Shown: positions 1 to 12,914, counted from the stretch's first letter. The stretch is DNA of 64,000 bases from Owenia fusiformis (GCA_903813345.2 CAIIXF020000008.1:33318867-33382866); one strand, 5' to 3'. The notes: generated by a model not told the origin, from the letters alone. Translations and numbers: made by a program.

Positions 1-1821
1 TCTGCTCAGACTGGGTCATTGTGTTCTTTAAGAAGAAACGACAGGAAATCTCATCATGTTTAGATTATGCTATCGGTTAGACTGTCGTCACATGACACAT
101 AAATATGTACGTGATGATGTTGTGCACATATTTTAATCATGGTTATGCTAACATTGACGATGTAGACCAAAACTATAAATATAACAATATTTCAGCTGTT
201 CATAAATGATCCGTGAATATATTGATAATGACAATTTCATTGATATATTGAAGAATAATACTAGACGAGAAAGCACTTCAAAGAATTAATAATTGCTGTT
301 TTATTATAAACTATGCACACATGTGAACCAGACGAGGATTAAAAATGAACTTAGTCATAATGGCATTTTACTAATTCAAAAACATTATAAAAGCTACCAT
401 ATTAAACAATGCGGAAGCAACTCGATATTCGACCTTGACCTTGATCGATCATATCAACATTGAAAATGTTCTCAATGTCACTATTTTCTGACAATAACTG
501 ACTATAAATTCATTATCAGCGGTTGGAAAGTCTTGTACTAACATATTGATCACTTCTTTGGTGTTTTTTAATTTTTAGCTTAGAAATAAGACCAAATCTC
601 GTGATTCAAATTCTGATGTGAAAAATTGGCGGTGATTGATATGGAATTTTGTAATCACGACATCATTCAAGATCGGATTCATTGTCGGAAAATAGCTATA
701 TTGCATTTTGGGAGGCAATTCTCATTTTATATTATATCATCAAATAGTTCTTAAATAACTATGTACAAGAGCTTGTTTGTGATAAATTTATTTTTTTGTA
801 ATATGAATCCGATTTGGTCTTTCATCTTTCGTTTGAATCGGATGCATGTCAACCAGATTAATTTCCTGTCAAATTGGTTGTTCAGTAATTAATCAAACGT
901 ACTCTTGCAGTAGAAAAATAGATACGAAAATAGACTGAGAATAAAGTGTTTTGTATTGTCCAATCTACAATGGAATAATGACTTTCGACTTAAGGACTTC
1001 CTGATTTGTCAAAAGTTAATAAACTATTTTCAGTTTCGTTTGATAGTTATGATGATTATGCATGCATGCTAATACGGGTATAATTTCCTTCCGTTCCTTG
1101 AGCCTTATCTGTCACGTTTCGGTCCCTCTGCCCTTTCGCGGTTCATGTACGAACCCAAACGGTTGTCTGAGACGGGAAATGATGAAAGAAAAAATAGTAT
1201 CAAGCAGGGAATGTCCTGATATATCTTGTTTGATGAAGTCAACAACCTAGCTTATTGTTCTGGATTTATTTAGATCAGGGCCGTTGAGCTACAACTGCTT
1301 TTGATTTATATGTCGGTCATGTAGTAATCCCTAAGTCTTATATTGATCCGTCTTAGGTTCTGAGAAACTATAAAATGTAATTTCCTTCGTTGTACTTTCT
1401 CAATCGCATGCTAAAGTAAATGCAGATTCTAGTGACGAGTTTCTTCTATTGTACGGTAGCATAGTATAAAATTCTTCATTTCTGACAGGATTTACGTACT
1501 CCTTTGTCTTTTGTGATTTTTTGTGATATGAAAGCCTCGCACTTTGGAAATACAAGACGCATGGGCTTAATTAGCTATAGTTAAGATTAGAACAACAGCA
1601 GAAGCTATGAATCATATTCATCCAATTTCAAACAGCGGTCCTTTTCATCTCAAATGAAACATTCGAATTCTTTGAGAAATGAAGAGGCAAAGTCTTTATT
1701 ATCATCTTCATTCGATAAAATTAGACGAAACAAAAGTTAAATGCTTCGAATGTTTAGGCTAATTAAGGAATAGTATAACCTTCATGGACTCATATTCTAT
1801 CTATACTACTTATAGTCGTCA
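1..1821. other. Gene-free AT-rich sequence
   Basis: Read on both strands. I see no exon with plausible splice sites, no RNA gene and no tandem repeat. A 62-codon frame near 1062-1250 has no recognisable content and is probably chance. Confidence 0.5.
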
Positions 1822-2085
1822 CCTGGGCCTGCTCCGATTTTCACCACGGCGCCAGGTGTAAAAGAAATTATGGTCCCCTGGGGATTATGGTCCCCTTTCT
1901 AAACGGCCCTTACTGGCCCTGATTGTGTATAAGATAATAAGAGAAAGAGTTGTATTTAGGTCACCATATAAATCAATGGAGAGTAGGACCATAATTTGAT
2001 AGGACCTCCTATTGAATATAATATTGAACAAAACACTTAATCGCCCGGGCGCCGGCCGATGAATCGGAGCAAATGTGACCCAGGC
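1822..2085. mobile_element. MITE-like inverted-repeat element
   Basis: The left end reads CCTGGGCCTGCTCCGATT. The right end carries its imperfect inverse (AATCGGAGC, then GACCCAGG), with GGCGCC-containing sequence just inside both ends. The interior has a short repeat of ATTATGGTCCCC and no coding frame. A small non-autonomous DNA transposon is the simplest reading. The terminal match is interrupted and I found no target-site duplication, so the superfamily is open. Confidence 0.45.
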
Positions 2086-2327
2086 ATTATTCTATAGTTT
2101 TAGTTGAAAAACGCACGGAATATCATATTTCTGTAATGTTTTGGTGAGTCAGTTACCTCCCATGCCTCACGTCCGTCTGAACACACATGGATGCTATTAT
2201 GTTATGTCTAGATCTCCCGTTATGTCATAAGCACTTATACTATTCATTATATGTTGACAACTACAGCATCTGCCGCCCTTTATGTAAGCCTCTGTAATAT
2301 GCCCCTGGCCAGGAAATATTCGAATTA

Positions 2328-2516
2328 CAGTGAAACCTGAATAATCCGAACGTCTCTGGGCCAGCTAGAAGTGCTCGAATTAGCAAGTGTTCACATTTTA
2401 AGGTTTTATAAGCATGTATATCAATGAAAAAATGCAAATTTGAGAAAGAGAAAAGTGTTCACTTTGAGAGGTATATATGCGGATTTGAGAGGTGTTCGGA
2501 TATACAGGTTTCACTA
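2328..2516. mobile_element. Short DNA element, CAGTGAAACCTG ends
   Basis: It starts CAGTGAAACCTG and ends CAGGTTTCACTA, an inverse match at 11 of 12 positions about 165 bases apart. The interior repeats GTGTTC and CGGAT-type words and has no frame of note. A second element at 60999-61176 has the same terminal word with one change and similar interior words, so the two look like members of one non-autonomous family. Confidence 0.55.
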
Positions 2517-3779
2517 TTGTTAGTTTAACTACATGCTAGCTGTATGTTCACGAGGCAGACCTCAACAAAATCACAAAATAATATAAATGATTGTCTTGTC
2601 TATGTTAAGGATATATACGAACGTGTCAATGGTTTACAGACCAATTGAGGGTTTGCTAAATAGCTTTGAAATCTAATTTGATGAGCTTTTAGGAGATCTG
2701 CGTTTTTACCATTTAACACCAATATTTTTTTCTATTTGATGGCATAATTGAAATCAGTGTTTAATTTTCTACTAAACAAGTTTGACTTACACAGTTATTC
2801 ACCTTTATTCAAATTTCAGGATTTTCAAGTTTTCTGAAAAGGTTGGGCTAGATCCCCAAAATCACAATCTAATTTAAAAAAATAATTTACTCTTTTAATG
2901 TTAAATCTCTAAATGATAAATCACAATAATCCTTCAAGAACATCGTACACATTTAATACAGTATTCTGGCCATCCCAACACACGTGCTGCCATCTATTCA
3001 CCAATCTCTATATATCTTCATGGCCATTCTCCATCCTCCGAACGCACGGTTAATGCAGCTGCAAAGTCGTTGATGGCTAAAACTATAGGAGTTGACTACA
3101 TACAAAGTCTTCTGAATTTGTCCAAGAAGCCAGTTTTGGTTTACCTTAAGAAGCTCGATGTGACTCACGCGTTGATTAATCTAATCATTGACCTACGAAA
3201 ACAAGGGAAGTAAAAAATGGAATCCCAATATTGATTTAATCATCATTATTATACTATCATGTCAAAAGTAAAGCCACTCAGAAAATTGTAATAATTAGGA
3301 GTGATAAAAAGGAATAATGGCACTTTCCCATCTAACAACTAGTTCTCCTTGGTAGAGTCGAATATACATTATTTAAAGTACATTTATTACTTGGAGAATA
3401 GTACAGACACTTTTATACGTATATTATATGTCTCTTCCCAAGAATTCATATTAATATATAACCACAAGATATATCATCAGCTTCTCATCAGCCTAGATAA
3501 GGTAATGTATTGAAAATGAGAAATGACATTCCCCTCTCACTTTACATTAGATTGAATATTGTACTCTTAAGTATAATCTTAAAGGAAAGCTATGCCCTAT
3601 AGCTACAGTATATACGTATATGCGTTCTGTTACCATAGCTCTACCTGATACACACTTCTTGCTAATGTTTCACTTGTACTGCACTCTTCAAACTTGTAAA
3701 ATGTCGGAACCTCGAAAGTATGATTTTTCTTTTTCCTTATTAGAGTACACACACTATATACTACTTGTTATGCTATATA
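2517..3779. other. Gene-free AT-rich sequence
   Basis: No exon, RNA gene or clear repeat seen on either strand. Confidence 0.45.
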
Positions 3780-4620
3780 TTAATGTTTGAACCCATATTA
3801 AGTTAATATCCGTGTTAAGATCTCATATTCTTACGTTGCTATACCTAAACACATTACGTACGCGTGCTAATGCTTTAACCTATATCAAGTTAATATCCGG
3901 GTTTACTATACCTTATACACATTACTTCCTAATGTTTGAACCCATATTAAGTTAATATCTGGGTTTAGATCTCATATGTCTTATGTTGCTATACCTCATA
4001 CACATTACTTGCTAATGTTTGAACCCATATTAAGTTTAACATCTGGTTAGGTTTTAAGTTGCTATACCTTATACACAGTATTTGCTTATATTTGAGCCCA
4101 TATTTATTTAATATCCGGGTTTATAACTCATATGTTATGTTGCTATACACATGTACTTCGTACACACAACTTGCTCATGTTTGAACCCATAACAAGATAT
4201 GAGATTTTACATGCCTTATTTTACAATGCCTTATGGACACTTGCTAATGTATGGACCCGTAATACGGTAAAACTAAGTATAATTCTCCTATGGTTTATGT
4301 TTTAAAACCTTATACACATTACTTGCTATACATTATACACTCTTGCTACTACTACTTGCTACTACTACTTGCTAATGTTTTAGCCCATACTATTAAAGTT
4401 AATATCCGTTGTGTGCTCTCACGCGTCTTATTTGCTATACCTTATGTATACTTGCAAATGCTCTAACCCATATTAAGTTAATATCCGGGTTTAAGCTCTC
4501 ATATGTCTTATTTGAACACATTACTTGTCTTATATTACTATGCCTTATGATTAAGAACATTTGCTAATGTGTAGACCCATGTTAAAGTAAAATCTGAGTA
4601 TAGCTCTCGTATGTCTATAC
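3780..4620. repeat. Old, diverged tandem repeat, about 80-110 bp unit
   Basis: The phrase TTGCTAATGTTTGAACCCAT followed by ATTAAGTTAATATCCGGG, CTCATATGTCTTA and CTATACCTTATACACATTAC recurs about eight to ten times with many substitutions and length changes. Spacing is irregular. This looks like a decayed minisatellite, not coding DNA: none of the frames stays open. Confidence 0.75.
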
Positions 4621-5525
4621 CTTTAAATTCATAGCATGTATTTGTAAAAGAATCGTGATAGTTCGTACCGTCTCTTTTCATATCCTTGCAATGCTGCTGT
4701 GACGTCTATCGTGAAAATTTGAGTTCAAAATGGAAAAAATCTTGTAGGTTTCTTCATAATCTTTAATGGTATATCTTATTATCTTTAATGGTACACCAAA
4801 AAGTGTTACAGCAACTCAACTGAGTAGTCAATGTACCTTTTCTAATCTACAATAAAAGATCATACATTTTTGGGTTTATTACTCCTTTAAATGTAATAAG
4901 AAATTAAGCCATATTTGTCCAGAGTAACCCTATATGACCGGTTTCCCTCAAAGATAATTAGTAACTAGATGACTAGTGCTACATTAATGAGTATATCATT
5001 CCGGAAATGATTCGAAAGTACATCACCTCAGAGAATCAATAGTACAGTGATAGCTAAGTCCCAAGATTAGGGGGCAGATAGATACATTATAACTCACCCC
5101 ATGCAGACAGATCGCCTTAAATTACATTCCTATGATGTGAGACTCGACATTCATCGGGAAAGTAGAAACATTTTATCACCCATGATGCAAATTAATTTTT
5201 ACTGCTTCATGAATGACAGTCATATTAAGTTACACTAAGTATGAGAATGGCATGCCGTCTTGATATTTCAAGGCAACTCGTTCGAAAAATGATGACGGTG
5301 ACGATGTTAAGATAAAACCGCAACGAAATATTTGTAGATTCTTGAAAAACTAAGAAATATACATGTATATTGAACCACAGTAGCGACGATGCAAACGCAG
5401 ACAATTACTATTTATTTGATGATTAACCAGGAAAAAGAGTATTAAAATTCCTATGGTGAATCAAAGATTCAAATATATTTAAGGACATCGATTTCTCAGA
5501 GGCCTTATAAATAAACCGTCGATAA
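4621..5525. other. Gene-free AT-rich sequence
   Basis: No supported gene, RNA or repeat. It ends where the terminal repeat of the 5526-7053 element begins. Confidence 0.45.
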
Positions 5526-6204
5526 CCCTACTATCACGCCAAACTAGTTCTCACAATCTCACAACGTTCTCAAAAACGGGCTTCAACCGTGTACGAGCGG
5601 ACTGGACATACTAAGAACCGTTTGGGGGTCTATTTACAAACTTCATCGAACGTACTCGAAAGGGTAGGTCCTCTAGAACTTAGAACATGTTAAAAATGTT
5701 ATCTTGGTCGTCACGTTCTACAATTAGAACGAGTGACAACCTACTAACGACGAGCTGGGCGTACTACGAACGGATCCGTCGTACTTCAATCCTACTAGGG
5801 ACGTTTTTACAACGAGTTGAACTGTCTGAGGACGTATTGAGAACGGGGTAGAACTAATTGCAAACGGGTTTAAACTGATTAAGAACGTATTTATACACGA
5901 GTTAGCAAAAATATAACTATCACATCAAGCAAGTTGCCACTGGCGTTCTTCAAAACTGGTTTTAAACTGTGTGCGAACGGAATGAACCAGTAGCTACAAC
6001 GTTCTACGGTCTGTTTCCGAACTTCATGGACTTTCCCGGACGGGGAATGTGATTAAGAATTTTGAATCGATTCAAAATTCGATGGCGACCATACCGTTCT
6101 GTAATCAGGTCATGATGACCTTGCAGACTGAGGGACGCGTTATACGTATGGCTGGCCAAATGGTACAATGTCACGTCGTTATGTTTACGACCATATGGTC
6201 GTTC

Positions 6205-6510
6205 AACACGGTCGTAAGGTCGTAAAGTTACGTCAGTGAGGTCGTATAACACGGTCGTAAGGTCGTAAATTTACGTCAGTAAGGTCGTATAACACGGTCG
6301 TAAGGTCGTAAATTTGCGTCAGTAAAGTCGTAATAACACGGTTGTAAGGTCGTAAATTTACGTCAGTAAGGTCGTATAACACTGTCATAAGGTCGTAAAT
6401 TTAAGTCATTAAGGTCGTAATAACACGGTCGTAAGGTCGTAAATTTACGTCAGTAAGGTCGTATAGCACGGTTGTAAGGTCGTAAATTTACGTCAGTAAG
6501 TTTTCACAAT
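6205..6510. repeat. 43-bp tandem repeat inside the foldback element
   Basis: About seven copies of a 43-44 bp unit containing GGTCGTAAGGTCGTAAATTT, then ACGTCAGTAAGGTCGTATAACAC. The unit contains the self-complementary core CGTAAATTTACG. Copies differ by single substitutions and by an inserted A. Confidence 0.85.
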
Positions 6511-6524
6511 CTTGACGTTCTTGA

Positions 6525-6835
6525 GGTCGTACATTTACGACCTTACGGTCGTTAACATAACGACTATGAGGTCGTTAATTTACGTTCTTGGAACCGATAA
6601 TAACGACCTTAAGGACGTAAATTAACGACCTTATGGTCGTACATTTACGTTCTTGCGGTCGTTTATTTACGACCTTACGGTCGTAGACATTACGACTATG
6701 AGGTCGTTAATTCACGTTCTTGGAACCGATAATTAATAACGACCTTAAGGACGTAAATTAACGACCTTATGGCCGTATATTTACGTTCTTGCGGTCGTAA
6801 ATTTACGACCTTACGGTCGTAAACATAACGACGTA
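6525..6835. repeat. About 134-bp tandem repeat inside the foldback element
   Basis: Starting words GGTCGTACATTTACGACC, GGTCGTTTATTTACGACC and GGTCGTAAATTTACGACC at about 6525, 6657 and 6794 mark two full units and a partial third. Each contains CTATGAGGTCGTTAATT, ACGTTCTTGGAACCGATAAT and GACCTTAAGGACGTAAATTA. It is built from the same short words as the 43-bp array next to it, so the two probably arose from a common palindromic seed. Confidence 0.8.
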
Positions 6836-7053
6836 ACTTTGTACCACTTGGCCAGCCATATATACGACGTTGCACACCGACGTGGTGCGACCTGAACGAA
6901 CTGCGAATGAGATGGACGTATTAAAGACTGTTTATGAACGAAATAGCTTATTATTTTAGACATATTTCCCGACCACAGCCAAATTGAGCCCGTTTTACGA
7001 CGTTTTCGTAGGACTGGAAAGAACGGGTAAGAACTAGTTTGGTGTGATAGGGA

Positions 7054-8397
7054 GGTAAAGTGTCGATTGTTTTATGAAAATATGTTTCTCGATATTCTGT
7101 CTATTCTTCGTCTCGTTCCAATACGGAATTTCTCAAGCAGAATATATCCTGTATTGCACTTCAAATCATTCAATAACTAATAGTGTTGTGGAATATTCGA
7201 TGGTTAAAATGTTTCAACTTTTGTTTGAAAATGGCGGGAAATTCGAATATTTTAGAAATAAAATCCTGTCAACTTTTTCAATAATTTTTCTTTTTCAAAA
7301 TCTTTAAAATAATTTTTAAGGTCATAAAAAGTAGTAAATGAGAGCCAATAATTATTTTCAATCTTTATGTAGCGCCTTTAAAGAAGGGGAAACCCCAGCC
7401 AAGGCCAATACAGAAACCTCGACATGTTTATTCTGAAAGAATCTACAGATAACATTTTTGAAGCTCAATTTGACGATGTGAACCAGATAAGCTGAATAAA
7501 TGATCATGTAATGGTAGGTTTAGGATATTGGGATTATATCTTGACCAAAATGATGTATCTGCCTTCTCGTGTTTACAGTGATGTAACTAGTGAAAAACGT
7601 TTTTAATGAATATATTTATTAATACGTTTACTGGGCATGGATAAAGCAAGGACGTGCTGGCTTCTTGCGTAGAAAGGATTTATCAAAACCAAATTGATCG
7701 ATCCTATCTTTTACATTGATTTTTCTTTGTAATTTATTGCATTTGGTCAGCAGATGTAAGTCCATTCTGCAATGAAATAATCTGGATAAGATTTATCATT
7801 GATTTTTATTGCTGGCATGTGTGCATTAGCCGATCCTCTTTTATGCTCTGAATCGCCCATCAATCAGCTTGTTTACCACTTGCTACTATACTCTACATTA
7901 GTATATTGCAATTTGGTACACTTCCCTTTATAAGTCTGGAAACTGTAAGTCTTCATTCGATGGATTCTTAAAGGCTATTCATATGCGAATCCTTACTTCC
8001 TTCCTCTAATACAATAGTTTGGTGACATAGAGTGATATTTTTGAAAATCGCCAAACATAAAGTGGTTCAATTAATTCAAGGGGATTTCCAGTTACAAAAC
8101 TTATGGAGGGGAGTGTTACTAGAGATTTGTTTACGCTGGATTAGTATTTTATTTCTTAGAAGAATCGGTTAAAATTCAAACAGTAGAACTCACTCTCGAT
8201 ACCCTTGACGACATCAACACGAACTAGTGAATCTTTAAAGAGCCCTGGAATCTTTAAGTATTGTATTACCATTCAAATTACCCAACCAAATTACAATTTA
8301 TGATGAATTCTAGTTCCCTTTACCATACTTAACAATAAAACAATACACCATCGTGTGCAAATGGCACTATAGGTTTAGTAACTATATTGAGTAGCAC
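7054..8397. other. Gene-free sequence with small repeat relics
   Basis: No exon supported. At 7507-7560 a fragment (GGATATTGGGATTAT, ATGTATCTGCC) resembles the arm of the hairpin at 11739-11876. At about 8097-8117 the phrase ACTTATGGAGGGGAGTGT recurs with small changes near 13530 and 37682 and looks like the edge of a dispersed repeat. Confidence 0.4.
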
Positions 8398-8691
8398 TTA
8401 GACTAAATAAATGTACATAGGTAAGTCATCTGATATACTTTCAGCCGAAATAAATACAAATATAATTTTGCCGGTGTCAGTGAAAGACATAAAATCAATT
8501 AAGTTTTTCTTGTAATCGTATTTGATTGGCGGGAGATTGTCAGATAATAATGCTTTAGACTCGTCTTCTTGTCTTCTGGGAATGATAGTTGTTTTCGAGG
8601 TTACGCTGTCGAAGGAACTCACGTCGTCAATTAAAGTCACAGAGACAGTGTAACATGACAATTTTGGGCGCCACTGATTCCAGTAATGAAT
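8398..8691 (-). other. Unexplained open frame, possible exon relic
   Basis: The minus-strand frame stays open for about 97 codons without needing a start. It has a balanced, non-repetitive composition with polar stretches (PRRQEDESKALL, PIKYDYKKNLIDFM) that looks more like protein than the chance frames nearby. I do not recognise it. There is no initiator ATG in a sensible place and no strong splice pair at its borders. It could be an exon of an unseen gene, a transposon fragment or chance. Confidence 0.15.
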
Positions 8692-8859
8692 TTAAAGCTA
8701 TGGTATGTTCGAAGTGATAATACTTCAGATTCTGGATTTTTAGATTCATATAGTAAAATGCTAGAATTGAATGCTCGATGTAACATATACAGTACTACCT
8801 TGATTACTTACCACACCAATTGGTTTTTACTTTAAGATATAGCCCACTTCGAACCCATA

Positions 8860-9005
8860 TATAGAACCCATATATAGCCCATACCGAATCGCCATTGCAC
8901 AACAAGGGGGGTGGCGCATTCAAGTTCGAAAATATGTCCCAATTTTTCTGGGTCCATCTTAGAGGGGTATGACACCCCCCCCCCCCCCGAATCCGCCATT
9001 GCATA
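8860..9005. repeat. Dispersed repeat fragment with C-rich run
   Basis: GAATCGCCATTGCA and GAATCCGCCATTGCAT bracket a GC-richer stretch containing a 14-base run of C near 8977-8990. This resembles the edge of a common short interspersed element. There is no coding content. Confidence 0.35.
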
Positions 9006-10187
9006 TGGAGAAGTGATACTCTCTTATAATAGTAAAAATGCAACTAATTGGTTGAAAGCGCATCGTTGATGTTCAGATGGAGATTTCTTACCTGCGTTTT
9101 TTGCATCGATACAGTCGAGTGCTTCACTCTATGCAAGTATCAAAGCTTTGAAATGGAGATTGATTGAGAAGCAATTGTAGCTTTCAATATCAACGGTTTC
9201 AGCCTTGGCCACATATATCGTATTGGATAGTGATAAAAAGCTAGACGCGGAAATCAGTTCATTGAGCGAGCAGTGTGTTCAGTTCGCTCTCTGAGTTTGT
9301 ATTGAGAAATAGGACTGCTCTCACAGATGCACTTAATCAGTTTGGATGAACAATTCAACCGGTGGAATACATGGATTTGATATAAAAAAGAATGGCTGAT
9401 TGAATTGAATCATTTAGATCTATTGATATGCTTTATTGATCTGAGAATAACATTACCGGGATAGATGAGACGGAGCAATATAACCACAAATCGTCTTCTA
9501 TTTTCGTTTAACTACTTAGCCAAACTACGTAGACCTTACCAGATAAAATGTTCAATGTGGATGTACTGTGATGACAAAACAAAGGATTTACTCGCTCTAT
9601 AAATGAAAACATAAAAGACGGCAGATTTCATAAGGAATGCAAGTATTGTATGAGGTACGGTTCTCTCGCCTCGGCTTAATTTAGTCACAGCTGCATTTGA
9701 AATGTCATGTAGTTTCTCAGGTGTGGCTTGTTGTGCTTGTTGCAGACTAGATCACCTCATCCATCGGCTTGAGTAATGCACAATTAATAGAGCTACGTGA
9801 CTAAGGATTAAAAGGGGAATATCTAGATCTAGAAACGCATACGCAAGTACTCTAACACAAACGGAAACATTTTCTTGCTTTTGATGGATATCATGCTTTC
9901 ATTATACGAATTGGCAAACAAAGAATTAATGCATTCATTGTATCAATATTAGAATGTTATGGTTTTGCTTTTTTAGCAAATAACGTAATTGAATGGATTA
10001 ATAACGATTTGTACTTAGACCAATTGTTATATACCATTCGATAACCGCAAACTCATTAAGCGATACTCAATGTTTAGACGACTGTAGACGTCGTATCGTG
10101 GACAGAATGCTTCAATGAAATATATATGTACAAATGGTATGATATGAAAATTTAGGATAACATTACAATTATACACAACTCTAAAAT

Positions 10188-10399
10188 ATGGGTTGCCAAC
10201 AAACTAAAACTAAAGTAATCGAACCGGGGACAAAACAAAATGGTGCTCAAAATGGGGGAGGAGATTTGAACGAACCAGCAGCCCCTCCACCTACCGACGA
10301 CAGGCTCCCTTTGAACGCTAGGCAAATCTTTAGGCTCCAAAAGTCATGGAAGGCCATCAAACGCAACATGGAAGACACGGGCGTAGAAATGTTTATACA
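10188..10399 (+). CDS. Membrane-anchored globin, alternative first exon 1A
   Basis: First coding exon of a globin-X-like protein (residues 1-70 plus two bases of codon 71). The start ATG has A at -3 and G at +4. MGCQQTK carries Gly2 and Thr6 for N-myristoylation and Cys3 for palmitoylation, which in this family places the globin at a membrane. A flexible Gly/Pro-rich linker (about 11-37) follows, then helix A with the conserved Trp54 (LQKSWKAI) and helix B. The exon ends at a GTGAGT donor (10400) in phase 2, the ancestral helix-B globin intron position. Joined to 53588-53819 and 58434-58664 it gives 224 residues. Copy 1B at 20842 is the paralogous exon. No exon 2 or 3 copy lies between them, so A is either an alternative promoter and first exon or the stranded head of a lost duplicate. 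The head itself is intact. Confidence 0.85.
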
Positions 10400-11085
10400 G
10401 TGAGTCTATTTTAATTTTTGAAAACATTTATTCATTCATCTAGATTTCCCATGGGTTCTCCCTAATGAACTTTCTAATATGAATCGACATATATTGGCAT
10501 CGTATCTATGATTTAAAGTGTATGATAAAAATAGCTACGTTGACCAAAGTGTTCACTTCAGGCGAGTCCATTTAAAGTAGGGTGTGCGTTTTCAGACAAT
10601 GCCATCAGGTTAATGTTTCTAAATATTCAGTTTCATGTGTATGGTGCAATGCTGTGTTTTTGCCCGTGTCCGAGCACTGAATTACACTTTTTACTCGAGA
10701 TTTTTCGACCACCTCTTAGTACACTAGGCCACTCCTTTACTGATAAAAAAGACTGATACATTCCTGTGAAACCCCTCTAACCAATGACACATACAAAACT
10801 GTTTGAGTCAAGTTTACTAGCGTACATTCAACCGTGAACAGTCTACGATTGTCACATTGTGAACAGATGCCCAACATATGTAAAATACATGTACGATGGT
10901 ACTTGGATATGTAAAACATATGGAATATTTGTTTTAGCCATCTTCTCATACCCAAATGGGTCAAACTTTGGTTTCACCTTATCTATAGTCCCTGACTACT
11001 GACGTTGGATCACTCAATATGATTTCTCATACACTTTATCCAAAGATAAAATGTCATATGTACCTTTTCCAACAAAATGTGAAGG

Positions 11086-11238
11086 ACGTTTTGGCACCAT
11101 GATAATGGAGAATCGATACCAAATTATTTTAGACATGCTATGACCGAAGAATAAGGCCTTTCAATATTTTGACTTCATTTATCATTGCATGACATGCGGA
11201 ATAAGCAAGCATAATTTCATGAATGCGGCGTATCGTAT
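11086..11238. promoter_or_regulatory. Conserved non-coding block, copy A
   Basis: It lies about 690 bases inside intron 1, downstream of exon 1A. It aligns to 21246-21404 with long identical runs, including 34 bases around ATTGCATGACATGCGGAATA and 18 bases GAATGCGGCGTATCGTAT, whereas the adjoining intron is poorly alignable. No frame is preserved. Conservation between old duplicates suggests a constrained element such as an intronic enhancer. The function is an inference. Confidence 0.4.
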
Positions 11239-11738
11239 TCGGTGCTTCGTATAACAGTATAATAGTTCATAATATAAGATGACCCTTAGAACTGTATTAT
11301 AAAGTAATGGTTAGTGATCCCACATTAAACAACATTAGTTAAATATGGAGACAAAACCCGGGGGGTTCACTGTGTACAAAATTAGGCAGGGGTCCTAGGC
11401 TGAACCCTCAGATATCAATATGTTCCCATACCAATCTGTCAAATTTTAATATGTTTCCATACCAACCAAAATCATATAAGACCAATACCATACCAAAAGT
11501 CTCGTGAGACTTTGATTGGTCCAAAGTAGAATACTTCCCAGGAAAAAGCTACTATTCAAACATAAGAAAGCCCCAAGAAGGCAGATCTTGAGGAAGATGA
11601 TCCAAACCAACCTCAAATCAGAGTATGTGATGTAGTACAGATCTCAATGTTTTTTTTGTTTTGTGATTGAGATAGATAATAGAAAATTATAGATATTATC
11701 CCCTGAACATCCATGTGAACTCGGAATATATAGAGATT

Positions 11739-11876
11739 ATCCTATATGAGGTTCAGGATATTGGGATTATCCCGAGGCCAATATAATATATCTGCCCGAG
11801 GGCCGTAGGTCCCGAGGGTAGATATATTATATTGGCCAAGGGATAATCCAAATATCCTGAACCGACTATAGGATGA
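11739..11876. repeat. Long hairpin with CCGAGGG centre
   Basis: Two arms of about 65 bases fold on each other: CCTATATGAGGTTCAGGATAT, GGATTATCC and GGCCAATATAATATATCTGCC on the left, their inverse on the right. They are separated by the GC-rich centre CCCGAGGGCC-GTAGG-TCCCGAGGG. The element is missing from duplication copy B, so it was inserted after the duplication. It is probably a palindromic MITE. Related centres occur at 19300-19402 and 43146-43265. Confidence 0.65.
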
Positions 11877-12129
11877 TCTGTTTATCCCATACCAATCACA
11901 TTGTTCAATTTGCCAAAGTTCAGAAACTTTGCAACCAACCGTGGAATATTCTTAAAATATTCATGTCCAGTTTTGTATTTCTGTTTCTTTTCCTATTCAA
12001 ATCTTTGTTTATTAACACCGGTACACTGCTTCTTCCCTTCTTTAAAGCATCAAACAGGTCGAGATTGTCTGCGTTTTTCTCCATTGTCGTTTACAGTATG
12101 CGAACGTTACAAAAAAGAACCAATACGGG

Positions 12130-12215
12130 AACAGCGATTATGACGTAGCGGGCAGATATAGTATATCTGCCCGCTCAGAGCGGGACGTAAAGCTATATCT
12201 GCCCGCTGATGAAAA
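12130..12215. repeat. Repeated palindromic motif ATATCTGCCCGC
   Basis: The block carries GCGGGCAGATATA, its inverse TATATCTGCCCGC and another ATATCTGCCCGC within 70 bases. The words match those in the hairpin at 11739-11876. It is likely the other end of the same inserted element, or a sibling. Confidence 0.45.
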
Positions 12216-12914
12216 TATAAGTTTTTACAAACCGGCTTTATGTACCCGTAACACGTCCAAGTATGGGATAAATGTGTATACTGTGTAATGAAGGTCAATC
12301 AAAGGTCAAAACTAAGGTCTAAGGTCTAAACTAAGATTTGAACTCCTGAGATTTTGTAGATGATTTTCAATATCTCAAAACCTAGTTAAAATCGGTCAAG
12401 ACGGCAAAAAAACTAACGCTAATAGAATACTGATGTCTATCTGTATGCAAAAATTCAGGCAATTTCCTCTGCTTTGATATGTGATTTTAGTCTGTGGGTG
12501 CATCATGGATCTTGTCTCTAACAGTTCGTGAAATATTTCCTTTGTACATTGCTTATATATGGCAAGTGTGGTAGTAGTAAAGAAGAGCTTAACGCAGGAC
12601 AACAAATCATATATATTAGGATAAAAAATATATTACCCGACATTCTTATACAATCGGAAAACCTATTTGATATAATATATTTTCCTAAAAAAACACACCC
12701 GTTTAAAAATGTCAATGTTGTCAATATCGAGTTTGGTTATAATGATTAATCACATTTAATAAGTTTATTTAAAGGCACTTGAGAGAAGCCAGTATCTAAA
12801 TTAGACGCTATTTACTTCTATTTCAATTTACATTTGGGATATGTGAATCGATTCTTCTGGCTTTGTCTTGACTGTAATTGCCATGTTATGACTTCTGATC
12901 TTGGTCTACTCTTG

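Larger units (their letters stand above)
5526..7053. mobile_element. 1.5-kb foldback-type transposon, non-autonomous
   Basis: The left end (5526-5551, CCCTACTATCAC then CCAAACTAGTTCT) is matched in inverse by the right end (7031-7053). A second, inner pair of arms of about 50 bases lies at about 6139-6190 and 6810-6863 (ATGGCTGGCCAA, GGTACAA, ACGTCGTTATGTTTACGACC). Between the inner arms lie two tandem arrays of GGTCGTAA-type words. The whole element is unusually rich in GAACG, CGTAAA and TACG, so its base composition stands apart from its surroundings. No transposase frame is present. GTCGAT occurs just outside both ends but is not convincingly a target duplication. Confidence 0.75.

Noticed and set aside
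5517-7066. GTCGAT as target-site duplication of the 1.5-kb foldback element
   Set aside because: The word lies at unequal distances from the two terminal repeats, so it is probably coincidental.
10152-10340. Minus-strand frames antisense to globin exons 1A and 1B
   Set aside because: They are shadows of the coding strand. The conserved and recognisable protein is on the + strand.
12107-12298. 63-codon minus-strand frame
   Set aside because: It overlaps the palindromic ATATCTGCCCGC block and is absent from duplication copy B.
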